DNA of 64,000 nucleotides, taken from the NCBI GenBank assembly GCA_963703945.1, contig CAVPGM010000011.1, positions 372,001 through 436,000 of the forward strand, written 5' to 3'. This DNA comes from JALORV01 sp963703945. GTDB taxonomy: Bacteria; Pseudomonadota; Gammaproteobacteria; Burkholderiales; Burkholderiaceae_F. Positions 36,600 through 46,786 of this stretch are shown here, piece after piece. Each line of letters starts with the position of its first letter. The stretch's first letter is position 1. Both the position numbers and the translations under genes were made by a program. The notes below the pieces were generated by a model. That model was not told where the DNA came from and searched no databases. It was given only the letters and a program-made list of their open reading frames with translations.

Positions 36600-37599
36600 C
36601 TACGAGCCCGCGGGCTTCGGCGATTGCCGGCTCAGCCACCAGGCGTTGAGTTCGCCGATAAGGCCGCGACGGAACGCCATCACGCAAACGACGAAGATCA
36701 GTCCGATCACCACCGTGACCGCTTCGCCAAGCCCGTTGAACCATTCGATTCCCGTCACACGGCCCAGGAACATGCCGATGTCGCCGACCTTGTTCTCGAG
36801 TGCAACGACGATGAAAGCGCCGAGGATCGGCCCGAGCATGGTTCCCATTCCTCCGACCAGCACCATCAGGATCACGAGTCCCGATGTGCTCCAGTGCGCG
36901 TCGGTCAGGGTAGCGAAACCGAGTACGAGTGTCTTGGTCGCACCGGCGAGTCCGGCCAGCGCCGCCGACAAGCACAAAGGCCAGCAGCTTGAAGCGCGCC
37001 GTGTCGTAACCCAGCGATGTCGCGCGTGCCTCGTTCTCGCGTATGGCCTTCAGCACCTGGCCGAACGGCGAGTGAACGGTCCGGTAGATCAGCAGGAACG
37101 AAAGCACGAATATCGCCAGCACCACGTAGTACAGCGTTATGTCGCTCTGAAGATCCACCATGCCGAGGAGCTTGCCGCGCGGCACCGACTGCAGGCCGTC
37201 TTCGCCGCCGGTGAACCCAGCCTGCAGGAAGACGAAGTACAGCATCTGCGCCAGCGCGAGCGTGATCATCGAAAAGTAGATGCCGCTGCGGCGGATCGCG
37301 AGCATGCCCATCACGAGGCCGAGCACAGCGCCGGCAACGATGCCGATCAGCAGCCCGATCTCCATCGGGACGCCCCACACCTTGAGCGCATGCCCGGCGG
37401 CATAGGCGGCGCCACCGAGAAAAGCCGCGTGGCCGAACGACAGCAGGCCGGTGAATCCGATCAGCAGGTTGAAGGCGCAGGCGAAGAGCGCGTAGCACAT
37501 GACCTTCATCACGAAGACCGGATAGGCGCCGAGCAGCGGCAGCACCGCGACGATCGCAAGCAGCGCGGCATACAGGATGAACTCGCGCGGCAGCTTCAC
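36600..37599 (-). CDS. livM: Branched-chain amino acid-type ABC permease LivM (one frameshift)
   Basis: Inner-membrane permease of the HAAT family. The GTG at 37599 follows the livH stop by one base. The N-terminal part MKLPREFILYAALLAIVAVL, LLIGFTGLLSFGHAAFLGGA and MLAIRRSGIYFSMITLALAQ is LivM-like. Near 36970 the frame changes; the rest (LAGLAGATKTLVLGFATLTD, GMGTMLGPILGAFIVVALEN) ends at 36600. The corrected length is about 333 aa. It is the last gene of the ADH-livGFKHM run. Confidence 0.9.
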
Positions 37600-37600
37600 G

Positions 37601-38490
37601 CTACTTCTCCTTGCCGAAGAGTCCCGCCGGACGGATCAGCAGCACGATCGCCATGATCAGGAACACGACGGTGGCCGAGGCTTCCGGATAAAAGACCCTC
37701 GTGAATCCCTCGATCACGCCCAGGCCCAGCCCGGTCAGGATCGAGCCCATGATCGAACCCATGCCGCCGATGACGACCACGGCGAACACGACGATGATCA
37801 GGTTGCTGCCCATCAGCGGCTGAACCTGCAGGATGGGCGCGGCGAGCACGCCTGCAAAACCGGCCAGCGCGACACCGAAGCCGTAGGTGAGCGTCACCAT
37901 CAGCGGGACGTTGACGCCGAACGCTTCGGTAAGCTTCGCGTTCTCGGTGCCAGCGCGCAGCAGCGCGCCGAGCTTCGTGCGTTCGATGACGTACCAGGTG
38001 CCGAGGCAGACGACCAGCGAAGCCAGCCACGACCCACGCCCGGTAGTTGGGCAGGATCATGAATCCCAGATTGGTGGAGCCCTGCAGTGCTTCCGGCACC
38101 TGGTACGGCAGGCCCGAGACGCCGTAGAACGAACGGAAGAATCCCTCGATCAGCAACGTGAGGCCGAACGTGAGCAGCAGGCCGTAAAGGTGATCGAGTT
38201 TGTAGAGGTGCCGCAGCAGCAGTCGTTCAGTGACGATGCCGAACAGACCGACCAGCAGCGGCGCGACGATCAGCATCACCCAGTAGTTGACGCCGAAGTA
38301 CGTCAGGCCCATCCACGCAAAAATGGCGCCCATCATGTAGAGGGCGCCGTGCGAAAAGTTGATGACGTTCAGCAGTCCGAAGATGACCGCCAGGCCGAGC
38401 GACAGCATCGCGTAGAACGACCCGTTCACCAGGCCGAGCAGCAACTGACTCAGACAGAGCCGGCAGCGGAATTCCGAACAGTTCAGTCAT
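37601..38490 (-). CDS. livH: Branched-chain amino acid-type ABC permease LivH (two frameshifts)
   Basis: The start at 38490 gives MTELFGIPLPALSES. A frame change near 38450 leads into LLGLVNGSFYAMLSLGLAVI and FGLLNVINFSHGALYMMGAI, and another near 38028 leads to MVTLTYGFGVALAGFAGVLA and VIGGMGSIMGSILTGLGLGV, ending at 37601. These are typical LivH segments, including the EAA-like loop. The corrected length is about 296 aa. It lies between livK and livM. Confidence 0.9.
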
Positions 38491-38558
38491 CGCAGTCAGT
38501 CACTGTCGCCGGGACGCGCGCAAACGACGTACCGCTCGCGCCCCGGCACGGACTCACG

Positions 38559-39776
38559 CTACTTCAGCGGACACTTCGACGCGCCAGGCAGCTTGTACGC
38601 CTGATCGCCCGGAATGACCTGCACGGTCTTGAAGTAATCCCACGGCTCCTTCGACTCCTCGGGCGTCTTGACCTGCTGCAGATACATGTCGTGGACCATG
38701 CGACCATCGGGACGGATGTACCCGCCCTTGGCGAACATGTCGTTGATCTTCGTCTTCTTCATCTGCGCCATCACCGCGTCCGGGTCGTCGGTGCCCGCCG
38801 CCTTGACCGCCAGTCAGGTACGTCAGCGTCGCCGAGTAGTCGCCGGCCTGCAGCATCGACGGCATGCGCTTGAACTTCTCGAAGAAGCGACGGCTCCAGG
38901 CGCGCGCCTCGGGCGACTGGTTCCAGTACCAGCCATCGGTCAGGTACATGCCCTGCGTCGTCTTCAGTCCGAGCGCATGGATGTCGTTGATGAACATCAG
39001 CAGGCCCGCGAGCTTCATCGTCTTGGTCACGCCGAACTCGTTGGCGGCCTTGATCGAGTTGATCGTGTCGCCGCCGGCGTTGGCCAGGCCGAGGATCTGC
39101 GCCTTGCTGTTCTGCGCCTGCAGCAGGAACGACGAGAAGTCCGACGCGTTCAGCGGCGCGCGCACCGCACCGACCACCGTGCCGCCGGCCGCCTTGACGA
39201 CATCGGCGGTGTCCTTCTCGAGCGAGTGGCCGAACGCATAGTCGGCGGTCAGGAAGAACCAGCTCTTGCCGCCGGCCTTCACTACCGCCGCGCCGGTGCC
39301 GTTGGCCAGCGCGATCGTGTCGTAGGCGTAGTGAACGATGTAGGGCGAGCAGTCCTCGTTGGTCAGGCGCGAGGTTGCCGCCCCGACCACCATGTAGGGA
39401 CGCTTCTTCTCGGTCGCGACCTTCGATCCGGCCAGCTGTGCCGCCGAGTTGGTGCCACCGATGATCATGTCGGCGCCGCCCTGGTCGATCCACTCGCGCA
39501 CCTTGCGACGAGGAGATGTCGGCCTTGTTCTGGTGGTCCGCGAAGACGACCTCGATCTTCTTGCCCGGGAACTCCTTCTGCATGTCGGCGATCGCCATGC
39601 GGATCGACCTCGACGCCGGCCGGGCCGTCGAGGTCCGAGTAGAGCGACGACATGTCGGTGATGAACCCGATCACGATCTTGTCGCCCGACAGCTTCTGCG
39701 CCTGCGCACTGGAAAATCCCAGCGCCAGACCGCACGCGGCGAGCGTTACAGCCATTGTTTTCAGTTTCAACCTCAT
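38559..39776 (-). CDS. Branched-chain amino acid-type ABC substrate-binding protein (three frameshifts)
   Basis: Periplasmic binding protein of the LivK/type I fold. The start at 39776 gives a Sec signal peptide (MTLAACGLALGFSSAQAQ-like end after MRLKLKTMAV) and KIVIGFITDMSSLYSDLDGP. Frame changes near 39607, 39510 and 38815 connect MAIADMQKEFPGKKIEVVFA, KVREWIDQGGADMIIGGTNS, ANEFGVTKTMKLAGLLMFIN and the C-terminus DYFKTVQVIPGDQAYKLPGA. The corrected length is about 405 aa. Relatives with a 'NSAAQLAG' style are often used for aromatic or short acids, so leucine as ligand should not be assumed. Confidence 0.85.
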
Positions 39777-39806
39777 CTCTGTCTCCTCCTCGGGGGATGG
39801 TCAGTA

Positions 39807-40511
39807 CTAGACACCTAGCAATTGATGGAGCGTTTCTTCCTTGGCCTTCAGTTCCGCGGCCGCGAAGGATTCGACAATGCGCCCATGCTCCATGACGTAG
39901 AACCGGTCCGCCAGTGGCGCAGCGAACCGGAAATTCTGTTCGACCATCACGATCGTGTAGCCGCGCGACTTCAGCGTACGGATCATCTCACCCAGCTTCT
40001 TGACGATGACCGGGGCCAGACCCTCCGAAATCTCGTCGAGCAGCAGTAGTTGCGCTCCGGTGCGCAGGATGCGCGCCACGGCCAGCATCTGCTGCTCGCC
40101 GCCCGACAGGCGCGTGCCCTGGCTCTTCGCGCGCTCCTTCAGGTTGGGAAACATCGCGTAGATCTCGTCGACGCTCATGCCGCCTTGCTCGCTGACGCGC
40201 GGCGGCAGCATCAGGTTCTCCTCGCAAGACAGGCTGGCGAAGATGCCACGCTCCTCGGGGCAGTAGCCGACGCCCAGATGCGCCACCTTGTGCGTCGGCA
40301 TGCCGACGGTCTCGGTGCCGGCGACCTTGATCGATCCCTTGCGAGCGCCGGTCAGGCCGAGATCGCGCGCATCGTCGTGGTGCGGCCGGCGCCGTTGCGG
40401 CCCAGCAAGGTCACCACTTCGCCACGGCCGACATGGAGGTCGACACCGTGCAGGATGTGTGATTCGCCGTACCAGGCGTGCAATCCGGCGATTTCGAGTG
40501 CGGTCGTCCAT
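39807..40511 (-). CDS. livF: Branched-chain amino acid-type ABC ATPase LivF (two frameshifts)
   Basis: The start at 40511 overlaps the livG stop. With one G removed after the ATG the product begins MTTALEIAGLHAWYGESHIL and reaches Walker A GRNGAGRTTT, where Arg replaces the usual Lys; this variant is frequent in LivF proteins. A second frame change near 40365 joins GLTGARKGSIKVAGTETVGM, YCPEERGIFASLSCEENLML, LSGGEQQMLAVARIL and LLLLDEISEGLAPVIV. The corrected length is about 235 aa, the family length. Confidence 0.92.
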   Translation of the reverse strand: MDDRTRNRRIARLVRRITHPARCRPPCRPWRSGDLAGPQRRRPHHDDARDLGLTGARKGSIKVAGTETVGMPTHKVAHLGVGYCPEERGIFASLSCEENLMLPPRVSEQGGMSVDEIYAMFPNLKERAKSQGTRLSGGEQQMLAVARILRTGAQLLLLDEISEGLAPVIVKKLGEMIRTLKSRGYTIVMVEQNFRFAAPLADRFYVMEHGRIVESFAAAELKAKEETLHQLLGV

Positions 40512-41293
40512 CAGTGCCCCATGCCCTCGAGCTCGGTCTCGCTGGTGCCCATGTAGGCTTCCATGACCGCCGCGTCGTTGGACACGACTCGGTACGGCCC
40601 GTCGGCCAGGACCGAGCCACGCGCCAGCACGGTGATCATGTCGGCGATGCTCGAAACCACGTTCATATTGTGCTCGACCATCAGCACCGTGCGGCCCTTG
40701 GCGACCTTCTGGATCAGCTCAGTGACGCGGGCGACGTCTTCGTGGCCCATCCCCTGCGTCGGTTCGTCGAGCAACATCAATTCGGGTTCGGTGGCCAGCG
40801 TCGTCGCGATCTCGAGCGCGCGCTTGCGTCCATAAGGAAGCGAGACCGTCTCGACTCCCGCAAAGGAACGCAGGTCGACCTGGTCGAGCAGTTCCAGCGC
40901 GCGGGCATTCATCGTTTCGAGCACCCGTTCGCTGCGCCAGAACTGGAACGACAGTCCGGCCCCGCGCTGCAGCGCGATGCGGACGTTCTCCAGCACCGTC
41001 AGATGAGGAAACACCGACGAGATCTGGTAGGAACGGACGATGCCGCGGCGGGCGATGTGCTCGGGGGTTTCGCGCGTGATGTCGATTCCGTTGAACAGGA
41101 TCTGGCCGCGCGTGGGCGTCAGGAACTTCGTCAGCAGGTTAAAACAGGTCGTCTTGCCTGCACCATTGGGGCCGATCAGCGCATGGATCGCCCCGCGCCT
41201 GACCTTGAGGTTGACGTCGTTGACCGCGACGAAGCCCTTGAACTCCTTGGTCAGGCCGCGCGTCTCGAGGATGATTTCGGCTGTGGCACTCAT
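40511..41293 (-). CDS. livG: Branched-chain amino acid-type ABC ATPase LivG
   Basis: 260 aa, intact. Walker A is GPNGAGKTT, followed by FPHLTVLENVRIALQRGAGL, a signature-region variant LPYGRKRALEIA, Walker B LMLLDEPTQGM and the H-loop MVEHNMNVV. It overlaps the alcohol dehydrogenase stop as ATGA on one side and the livF start on the other, so translation is coupled across the three genes. Confidence 0.95.
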   Translation of the reverse strand: MSATAEIILETRGLTKEFKGFVAVNDVNLKVRRGAIHALIGPNGAGKTTCFNLLTKFLTPTRGQILFNGIDITRETPEHIARRGIVRSYQISSVFPHLTVLENVRIALQRGAGLSFQFWRSERVLETMNARALELLDQVDLRSFAGVETVSLPYGRKRALEIATTLATEPELMLLDEPTQGMGHEDVARVTELIQKVAKGRTVLMVEHNMNVVSSIADMITVLARGSVLADGPYRVVSNDAAVMEAYMGTSETELEGMGH

Positions 41294-42429
41294 GCGGAGG
41301 CCGCGAGCATAGCAACGTAATCCGCGTGTGTGGAGACTCGCGGGTTGGTCGCATGGCAGTGGTCCTTCAGCGCATTGGCCGCGACGTCGTCGTATAAGTC
41401 GGGGGTGATTCCCATTTCGCCCAGGCCGGACGGCAGCCCGAGCCGGCGGTTCAGCGAGCGTATGGCCCGCGCGAGTTCGTCGCCGCCGTTGACACCGAAC
41501 ATGCTCGCGATCGACTGCACGCGCTCTGGCACCGCTCGCTCGTTGAACTTCACCACCTCCGGCAGCAGCACCGCGTTCAGCGTGCCATGGTGCGGCCCGA
41601 TCCGGTCCACGCCGAGCTTGAGTCCGCCCAGCGCATGCGACAGCGAATGCACCGCCCCCAGGCCTTTCTGGAATGCCATCGCGCCCTGCATCGATGCGCT
41701 CATCATGTTCCAGCGCGCCGCCGGATCGCGCGGCTCCTGAGTCGCTTTTTCGATGTGCTTGAGCCCGCGCGCGAGTCCGTCATAGGCGATCGCGTCGGCG
41801 GGCGGGTTGACGGCCTTCGAAAGGAAGGTTTCGACACAGTGCGCGATGGCGTCCATGCCGGTGGCAGCGGTCAGCCGGGCCGGCAGCCCGTAGGTCAGCT
41901 CGGGATCGCAGATCGCGGTCTTCGGCACTAGTTGCCAGGAATGAAAACCGAGCTTGTGTCCATCGTCGAGGACGATGATCGCTCCGCGTGCCACTTCGCT
42001 GCCGGTCCCGGCCGTGGTCGGTATCGCGATCAGCGGCGCGACCGCGGAAGTGATGCGCGGGCTGCCGCCGCGGATCGTCGCGTAGTCGGCCAGCGTCCCG
42101 GGGTGAGTGGCCATGATCGCGACGCCCTTGGCCAGATCGATCGCGCTCCCGCCACCGAGCGCGATCAGTCCGTCGGCGCCGTGCGACCGGTACGAATCGA
42201 CCGCCGCCCTCACGGCGGACTCGGTCGGATTCGACGGCGTGCCGTCGTAGACCGACGCCGGCAAATCACCGAGCGCATCGCGCAGCCGGTCCAGCAGGCC
42301 CGCCGCAACCACTCCCCGATCGGTGCAGATCAGCGGCCTGCGGATCGCGTTGCGCTCGCATTCGGCCGCCGTCAGCCGGATCGCCCCGAAGTCGAACTGC
42401 ACCTGCGTGATGTAGTAGATCAGGGACAT
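41290..42429 (-). CDS. Iron-containing alcohol dehydrogenase family protein
   Basis: 379 aa, intact. The NAD-binding GGGSAIDLAKGVAI is near residue 92, followed by PLIAIPTTAGTGSEVARGAI. Metal-ligand residues are visible in the GMDAIAHCVETFLS, HSLSHALGGLKLGVDRIGPH HG and CHATNPRVS regions. Possible activities are alcohol or lactaldehyde dehydrogenation or maleylacetate reduction. It is the first gene of the run with livG and its stop overlaps livG. The substrate is unknown, but co-expression with the importer suggests they act on the same compound. Confidence 0.88.
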   Translation of the reverse strand: MSLIYYITQVQFDFGAIRLTAAECERNAIRRPLICTDRGVVAAGLLDRLRDALGDLPASVYDGTPSNPTESAVRAAVDSYRSHGADGLIALGGGSAIDLAKGVAIMATHPGTLADYATIRGGSPRITSAVAPLIAIPTTAGTGSEVARGAIIVLDDGHKLGFHSWQLVPKTAICDPELTYGLPARLTAATGMDAIAHCVETFLSKAVNPPADAIAYDGLARGLKHIEKATQEPRDPAARWNMMSASMQGAMAFQKGLGAVHSLSHALGGLKLGVDRIGPHHGTLNAVLLPEVVKFNERAVPERVQSIASMFGVNGGDELARAIRSLNRRLGLPSGLGEMGITPDLYDDVAANALKDHCHATNPRVSTHADYVAMLAASA

Positions 42430-42573
42430 GGGCTTGCTCCGCTGCGGACGACGCGAGGAACCCGCGCATCAAAGCGGCCAGTATGTGCGCTCGGCCGGGC
42501 CCGCGCAATTGCGCCGGCCCCCAATGGCAACGGGCCGCCGCAGCGACCCGTCCGGTGTTCAACCGTCCATGAC

Positions 42574-44418
42574 TTAGGCGGCGAGCCGCTGTTCCAGCGC
42601 GCTGCGCGTGCGTTCCAGCTCAGCGGGCAGGTGCGGCTGCAGCCGGCCGAACAGCTCCGCATGCGACGCAATCTCCCTGCGCCAGTCGGCCACGTCGATC
42701 GACGTGATGCGTTGATAGCGTTCGCGCGCGAAATCCAGCCCGGTCCACATCATGTCTTCATAGCGCGGAGTGATGCCGAATACGTGCTCCACGCCGCCGG
42801 CTCGTCCGTCGATGCGATCGACGATCCACTTCAGCACGCGCATGTTTTCGCCGAAGCCCGGCCAGACAAACTTACCTTCGCCGTCCGTGCGAAACCAGTT
42901 GACGGTGAAGATCTTCGGCAGCGTCGCCCCGCCCTCCTGCAGCGCACGGCCGAGCTTGATCCAGTGCCCGAAATGGTCACCCATGTTGTAGCCGCAAAAT
43001 GGCAGCATCGCGAACGGGTCACGCCTGAGCACGCCCTGCGCACCGGCCTGTGCGGCGGTGGTCTCCGAACCCATCGTCGCAGCCATGTAGACCCCCTCGA
43101 CCCAGTTGCGCGCCTCGGTAACCAGCGGCACCGTCGTCGAGCGCCGGCCACCGAACAGGAACGCATCGATCGGCACGCCGTTCGGATCCTCCCAGTCGGC
43201 ATCGATTGCGGGGCACTGGGCCGCGGCGACCGTGAAGCGCGAGTTCGGATGCGCGGCCTTGCGCCCGGCCTTGCCATCTTCGGGCGTCCAGTCCTTGCCC
43301 TGCCAGTCGACCAGGTGCGCGGGCGGCGGTCCCATGCCTTCCCACCAGACGTCACCGTCGTCGGTCAACGCGACGTTGGTGAAAATGACGTTGGCGTTCA
43401 GCATCGCCATCGCGTTGTGATTGGTCTTCTCCGAAGTACCGGGCGCGACGCCGAAGCAACCCGCCTCGGGATTGATCGCGTACAAGCGGCCGTCGGGGCC
43501 GGGCTTGATCCACGCGATGTCCTCGCCGATGGTCGTCACCTTCCACCCGTCGAACGCCGGCGGCGGGATCAGCATCGCGAAGTTCGTCTTACCGCACGCC
43601 GAGGGAAACGCGGCCGCGACGCGGTACCTGCGTCCTTCGGGCGAAGTCACTCCGAGGATCAGCATGTGCTCGGCGAGCCAGCCTTCGTCGCGTCCCATAG
43701 TCGATGCGATCCGCAGCGCCAGGCACTTCTTGCCGAGCAGCGCGTTGCCGCCGTAGCCCGAACCGAACGACCAGATCTCGCGCGTCTCGGGGAAGTGAAC
43801 GATGTACTTGGTCGGATTGCAGGGCCACGCGACGTCGCGCTCTCCCGCGGCCAGCGGCTTGCCCACCGAATGAATACACGGGACGAAGGTGCCATCAGTG
43901 CCCAGCAGTTCGACAACCGCGCGGCCCATCCGCGTCATGATGCGCATGTTGACCACAACATACGGGCTGTCGCTGAGTTCGACACCGATCTGGCTGATAT
44001 GAGATCCCAGCGGGCCCATCGAGAAAGGAACCACGTACATCGTGCGTCCGCGCATGCAGCCGGCGAACACGCCGTTCAGTGTGACGCGCATTTCGGCCGG
44101 ATCAACCCAGTTGTTGGTCGGGCCCGCGTCCTCGATTGACTGGCTGCAGATGAAGGTGCGGTCTTCGACGCGCGCCACGTCACTCGGGTCGGACAGCGCG
44201 AGAAAGCTGTGCGGGCGTCTGACCGGATTCAGCCTGCGCAGAGTTCCTGCGGCGACCATCTCGTCGCACAGCCGGTCGTACTCTTGCTGCGAGCCGTCAC
44301 ACCAAACGACGCGATCGGGACGCGTCAGGCGCGCGATCTCGGCAACCCAGGCGACCAGCTTTCGGTTTCGGACGTAAGTTGGAGCGTTGATCGACTGCCC
44401 CGCAAGCACTGCGCTCAT
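42574..44418 (-). CDS. pckG: Phosphoenolpyruvate carboxykinase (GTP)
   Basis: Gluconeogenic conversion of oxaloacetate and GTP to PEP. It is 614 aa from the ATG at 44418, preceded by TTGGAGG at a good distance; an ATG at 44442 with a poorly spaced RBS would add eight residues. Motifs are RLTRPDRVVWCDGSQQEYDR, RTMYVVPFSMGPLGSHISQI, FGSGYGGNALLGKKCLALRI, kinase-1a FPSACGKTNFAML, TIGEDIAWIKPG and NWFRTDGEGKFVWPGFGENM. All are intact. A terminator-like spacer of 144 bases follows. Confidence 0.97.
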   Translation of the reverse strand: MSAVLAGQSINAPTYVRNRKLVAWVAEIARLTRPDRVVWCDGSQQEYDRLCDEMVAAGTLRRLNPVRRPHSFLALSDPSDVARVEDRTFICSQSIEDAGPTNNWVDPAEMRVTLNGVFAGCMRGRTMYVVPFSMGPLGSHISQIGVELSDSPYVVVNMRIMTRMGRAVVELLGTDGTFVPCIHSVGKPLAAGERDVAWPCNPTKYIVHFPETREIWSFGSGYGGNALLGKKCLALRIASTMGRDEGWLAEHMLILGVTSPEGRRYRVAAAFPSACGKTNFAMLIPPPAFDGWKVTTIGEDIAWIKPGPDGRLYAINPEAGCFGVAPGTSEKTNHNAMAMLNANVIFTNVALTDDGDVWWEGMGPPPAHLVDWQGKDWTPEDGKAGRKAAHPNSRFTVAAAQCPAIDADWEDPNGVPIDAFLFGGRRSTTVPLVTEARNWVEGVYMAATMGSETTAAQAGAQGVLRRDPFAMLPFCGYNMGDHFGHWIKLGRALQEGGATLPKIFTVNWFRTDGEGKFVWPGFGENMRVLKWIVDRIDGRAGGVEHVFGITPRYEDMMWTGLDFARERYQRITSIDVADWRREIASHAELFGRLQPHLPAELERTRSALEQRLAA

Positions 44419-44662
44419 GAACTGCGCCTCCAAATTCGGCATGCTCCGCGCGCGGGCACGCTCGTCTTCTGACTGGCCTCGTCGCGGATCGTGGCCGCGA
44501 GTGGCCGGCGGATGGGCGGATGGCCCGAACGGTCGCCGGCGACGGGAAAAGGCATTCATTCTAGCGGCTGCGCCGCGCCTGCACGCGCGTCTCTTACGAC
44601 CGTCGTGCTGCGATGCGAATACGCATCGGTCGGGTGTTGCGCCAGGCTGGCGCAGGCGCGCG

Positions 44663-44689
44663 AAAAAAATGGCCCGCAATGCGGGCCAT
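44663..44689 (-). terminator. Rho-independent terminator of the cold-shock gene
   Basis: On the minus strand ATGGCCCGCA / TTGCGGGCCAT forms a 10-bp stem, followed by seven T residues (44669-44663 region, ATTTTTTTCG). It begins 17 bases after the cold-shock stop. This is the cleanest terminator in the window. Confidence 0.93.
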
Positions 44690-44706
44690 CCCAGTAGAGC
44701 GCCGGA

Positions 44707-44916
44707 TCAGCTGCCGAGCACGTTGATCTCGACAGCCTGGGGGCCTTTTTGCCCCTGCTGAACCTGGTATTCCACCTTCTGATTTTCCTTCAGCGTGCGG
44801 AACCCTTTGGACTTGATGCCGCTGTAGTGAGCAAATAGGTCCGCGCCGCCGTCGTCCGGCTTGATGAATCCGAAACCCTTGGTTTCGTTGAACCACTTCA
44901 CGGTGCCTGTCGGCAT
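44707..44916 (-). CDS. Cold-shock domain protein (CspA family)
   Basis: 69 aa, intact. RNP1 is KGFGFIKPDDG and RNP2 is DLFAHYSGI; the start is MPTGTVKWFNETKGFGFIKP and the end QKGPQAVEINVLGS. It binds single-stranded RNA/DNA as a chaperone. CGGAG at a good distance precedes the ATG. The 232-base upstream spacer (44917-45148) has no gene and may hold a long 5' leader, as is usual for csp genes. Confidence 0.96.
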   Translation of the reverse strand: MPTGTVKWFNETKGFGFIKPDDGGADLFAHYSGIKSKGFRTLKENQKVEYQVQQGQKGPQAVEINVLGS

Positions 44917-45148
44917 TCGATGTCACTCCGAGGAACGCGGGATGCGCCCGCGACGCGCAAGCGATGGTGCTGTTGGGATTGCCGGGAGTTTGTAATGCGA
45001 CAGGGATGGCCCGAAGGCGGCTGGCACAGATGTTGTTTATCGATCCACGTTCCGAATCCACAGCGAATGATCGGCTGCCTTTTAACGCTACACCGCGCAC
45101 TCGGAAAAATCTAGACGCCGGAATCCGTGACGGGTGCTGCTGCCGAAG

Positions 45149-45700
45149 TCATGGCGTCCAAGGACGCATCAGGTCATCCGGCAGCAACGAATACAGCGCG
45201 GCGTCGAAGCGGGCCTCGCCGACCAGCAGCCCATGACGCAGCACGCCTTCGAAGCGTGCGCCCGCCCGCTCCGCCGCGCGTCTGCTCGAGGCATTTTCGA
45301 GGCGGATGCGGATCGACACGCGGACCAGCTTCAATTCGTTGAATCCGACCGCGGCCATCGTGCGCATCGCGGTCGCGGCGACTCCGCGACCGCACGCCGA
45401 GCGGCGGACCCAGTAGCCCATTTCGGCTTCGCGCTTGCCGTAGAGCAGGACGTCATGCAGGCCGACGCCGCCGAGCAGGCGCTGATCGGTCGCGTCGAAG
45501 ATCGCCATCGGAAACGCGGTCTGCTGCTGCCACATCCGATCGGCCTCGCCGAACCAGCGCTCGACATCGACCGGCCCGTATTGCGCGTGGTACCACGGCA
45601 TCCAGCGCGCCAACGCGACACTGGACTCGCGCGCAGCCTGCAGGAACTCTTCGGCGGTAGGACGCGTCGCGCCGGTCAGCGGGCGCAGCTCGATCTTCAT
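45149..45700 (-). CDS. RimJ/RimL-type GNAT acetyltransferase
   Basis: 183 aa from the ATG at 45700, whose ATGA overlaps the AbrB-type gene stop; a longer frame to 45727 is possible. N-terminal MKIELRPLTGATRPTAEEFL, FDATDQRLLGGVGLHDVLLY and GYWVRRSACGRGVAATAMRT, with the acetyl-CoA loop near residue 100, and NASSRRAAERAGARFEGVLR near the end. Relatives acetylate N-termini of ribosomal proteins or small metabolites. It is the last gene of the tctCBA-AbrB-GNAT run. Confidence 0.87.
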   Translation of the reverse strand: MKIELRPLTGATRPTAEEFLQAARESSVALARWMPWYHAQYGPVDVERWFGEADRMWQQQTAFPMAIFDATDQRLLGGVGLHDVLLYGKREAEMGYWVRRSACGRGVAATAMRTMAAVGFNELKLVRVSIRIRLENASSRRAAERAGARFEGVLRHGLLVGEARFDAALYSLLPDDLMRPWTP

Positions 45701-46786
45701 GCGGCCCGCTGGTTCCATCGTTGCCACATCGTGTAGATGACTCCGGCGCTGAGAACCACCGCCGCCATGCGGATCGCGTGAAATGCAGTCACGATCGGCA
45801 CGCCGAGCTGCAGCGCCTTGGCGGTCAGGGCCATTTCGCCGATCCCACCGGGCGTCGTCGCGATCACTGCCGTGGGCCAGTGCAGCCCTGCGCCGCGCGC
45901 GAGCAACGCACCGAAAGCCGCAGAGGCCACCAGATAGACGATCGTGATCAGAGTGACTGCCGACAGGAAGCGCGGCGCGGCACGAAAGAATTCCGCGGTG
46001 AAATGCAGGCCGAGCGAGATCCCGATCAGGTACTGACCGGCATTGACGACCGACGCCGGCAGCGCCGAGAACGTGTGCCCAGTGCCGGTGATCACCGCGG
46101 CGGCCAGCAGCGGACCGATCATCCAGCTGTTGGGCGACCCGAGCCGCTCCATCACGGCCGCAGCCGCCAGCGTCACCGCCGCCAGCACTGCGAATCCCGT
46201 CGCGCTGAATTCACGCGCGAGCGGCATGTACGGATCGAGGCCGTGCACGCCGAGTCCGGCGAACAGCAGCGGAACCACCAGCACCACCAGCATGATGCGC
46301 AGGCTGTGTGCGGCGGCGACGCGGTCGACCCGACCCCCGTGGCGCTGCGCCTGAGTCGCCATCTCGCTGGCGCCGCCGATCGCCATTGCGAAGAACGAGG
46401 TCGGCGGATCGGTCGCCGTCATCGCGCGCCAGCAGCCAGCTGCCCGCCGCTCCGAGCGCGATGGCGAACACCACGGCGAGCAGCAACCACGGGGCCAGCC
46501 GGACGACTTCGCGCAGAACGTCCGGCGAGAAATACAGACCCAGCGCCACGCCGATCGCCCACTGTCCGAGTTGCCGCGCGGCAGGCGGTGCCGCCAGTTT
46601 CGCATCGGCCATGCTGGCCAGTGCGACAGCGACCAGCGGGCCGATCAACCAGGGCAGCGGGGCGTGCAGCAGCAGGCCCACTGCCGCGCCGACCAGCGCG
46701 ATCAGCAGCGTCGCAAGGACGCGCAGCAGAGGTCTTCGGGCCTGCTCGCGGTTGCTCCCGTCATCGCGACTTCCGACGGGATTCAC
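45697..46786 (-). CDS. AbrB-type membrane protein (ammonia monooxygenase-like family, one frameshift)
   Basis: Two-repeat membrane protein of the PF05145 type, annotated as AbrB regulator or ammonia-monooxygenase-like, neither well proven. The GTG at 46786 overlaps the tctA stop as GTGA. The first repeat has LLHAPLPWLIGPLVAVALAS and ARQLGQWAIGVALGLYFSPD. A frame change near 46418 leads to the second repeat: AERLGSPNSWMIGPLLAAAV-type segment, AGQYLIGISLGLHFTAEFFR and AVIATTPGGIGEMALTAKAL, ending at 45697. About 10 TM segments are present. The corrected length is about 362 aa. Confidence 0.85.

Noticed and set aside
40365..40505. Arg in place of Lys in the LivF Walker A (GRNGAGRTTT)
   Set aside because: This variant is common in LivF proteins from memory of the family, so it is not evidence of a dead ATPase.
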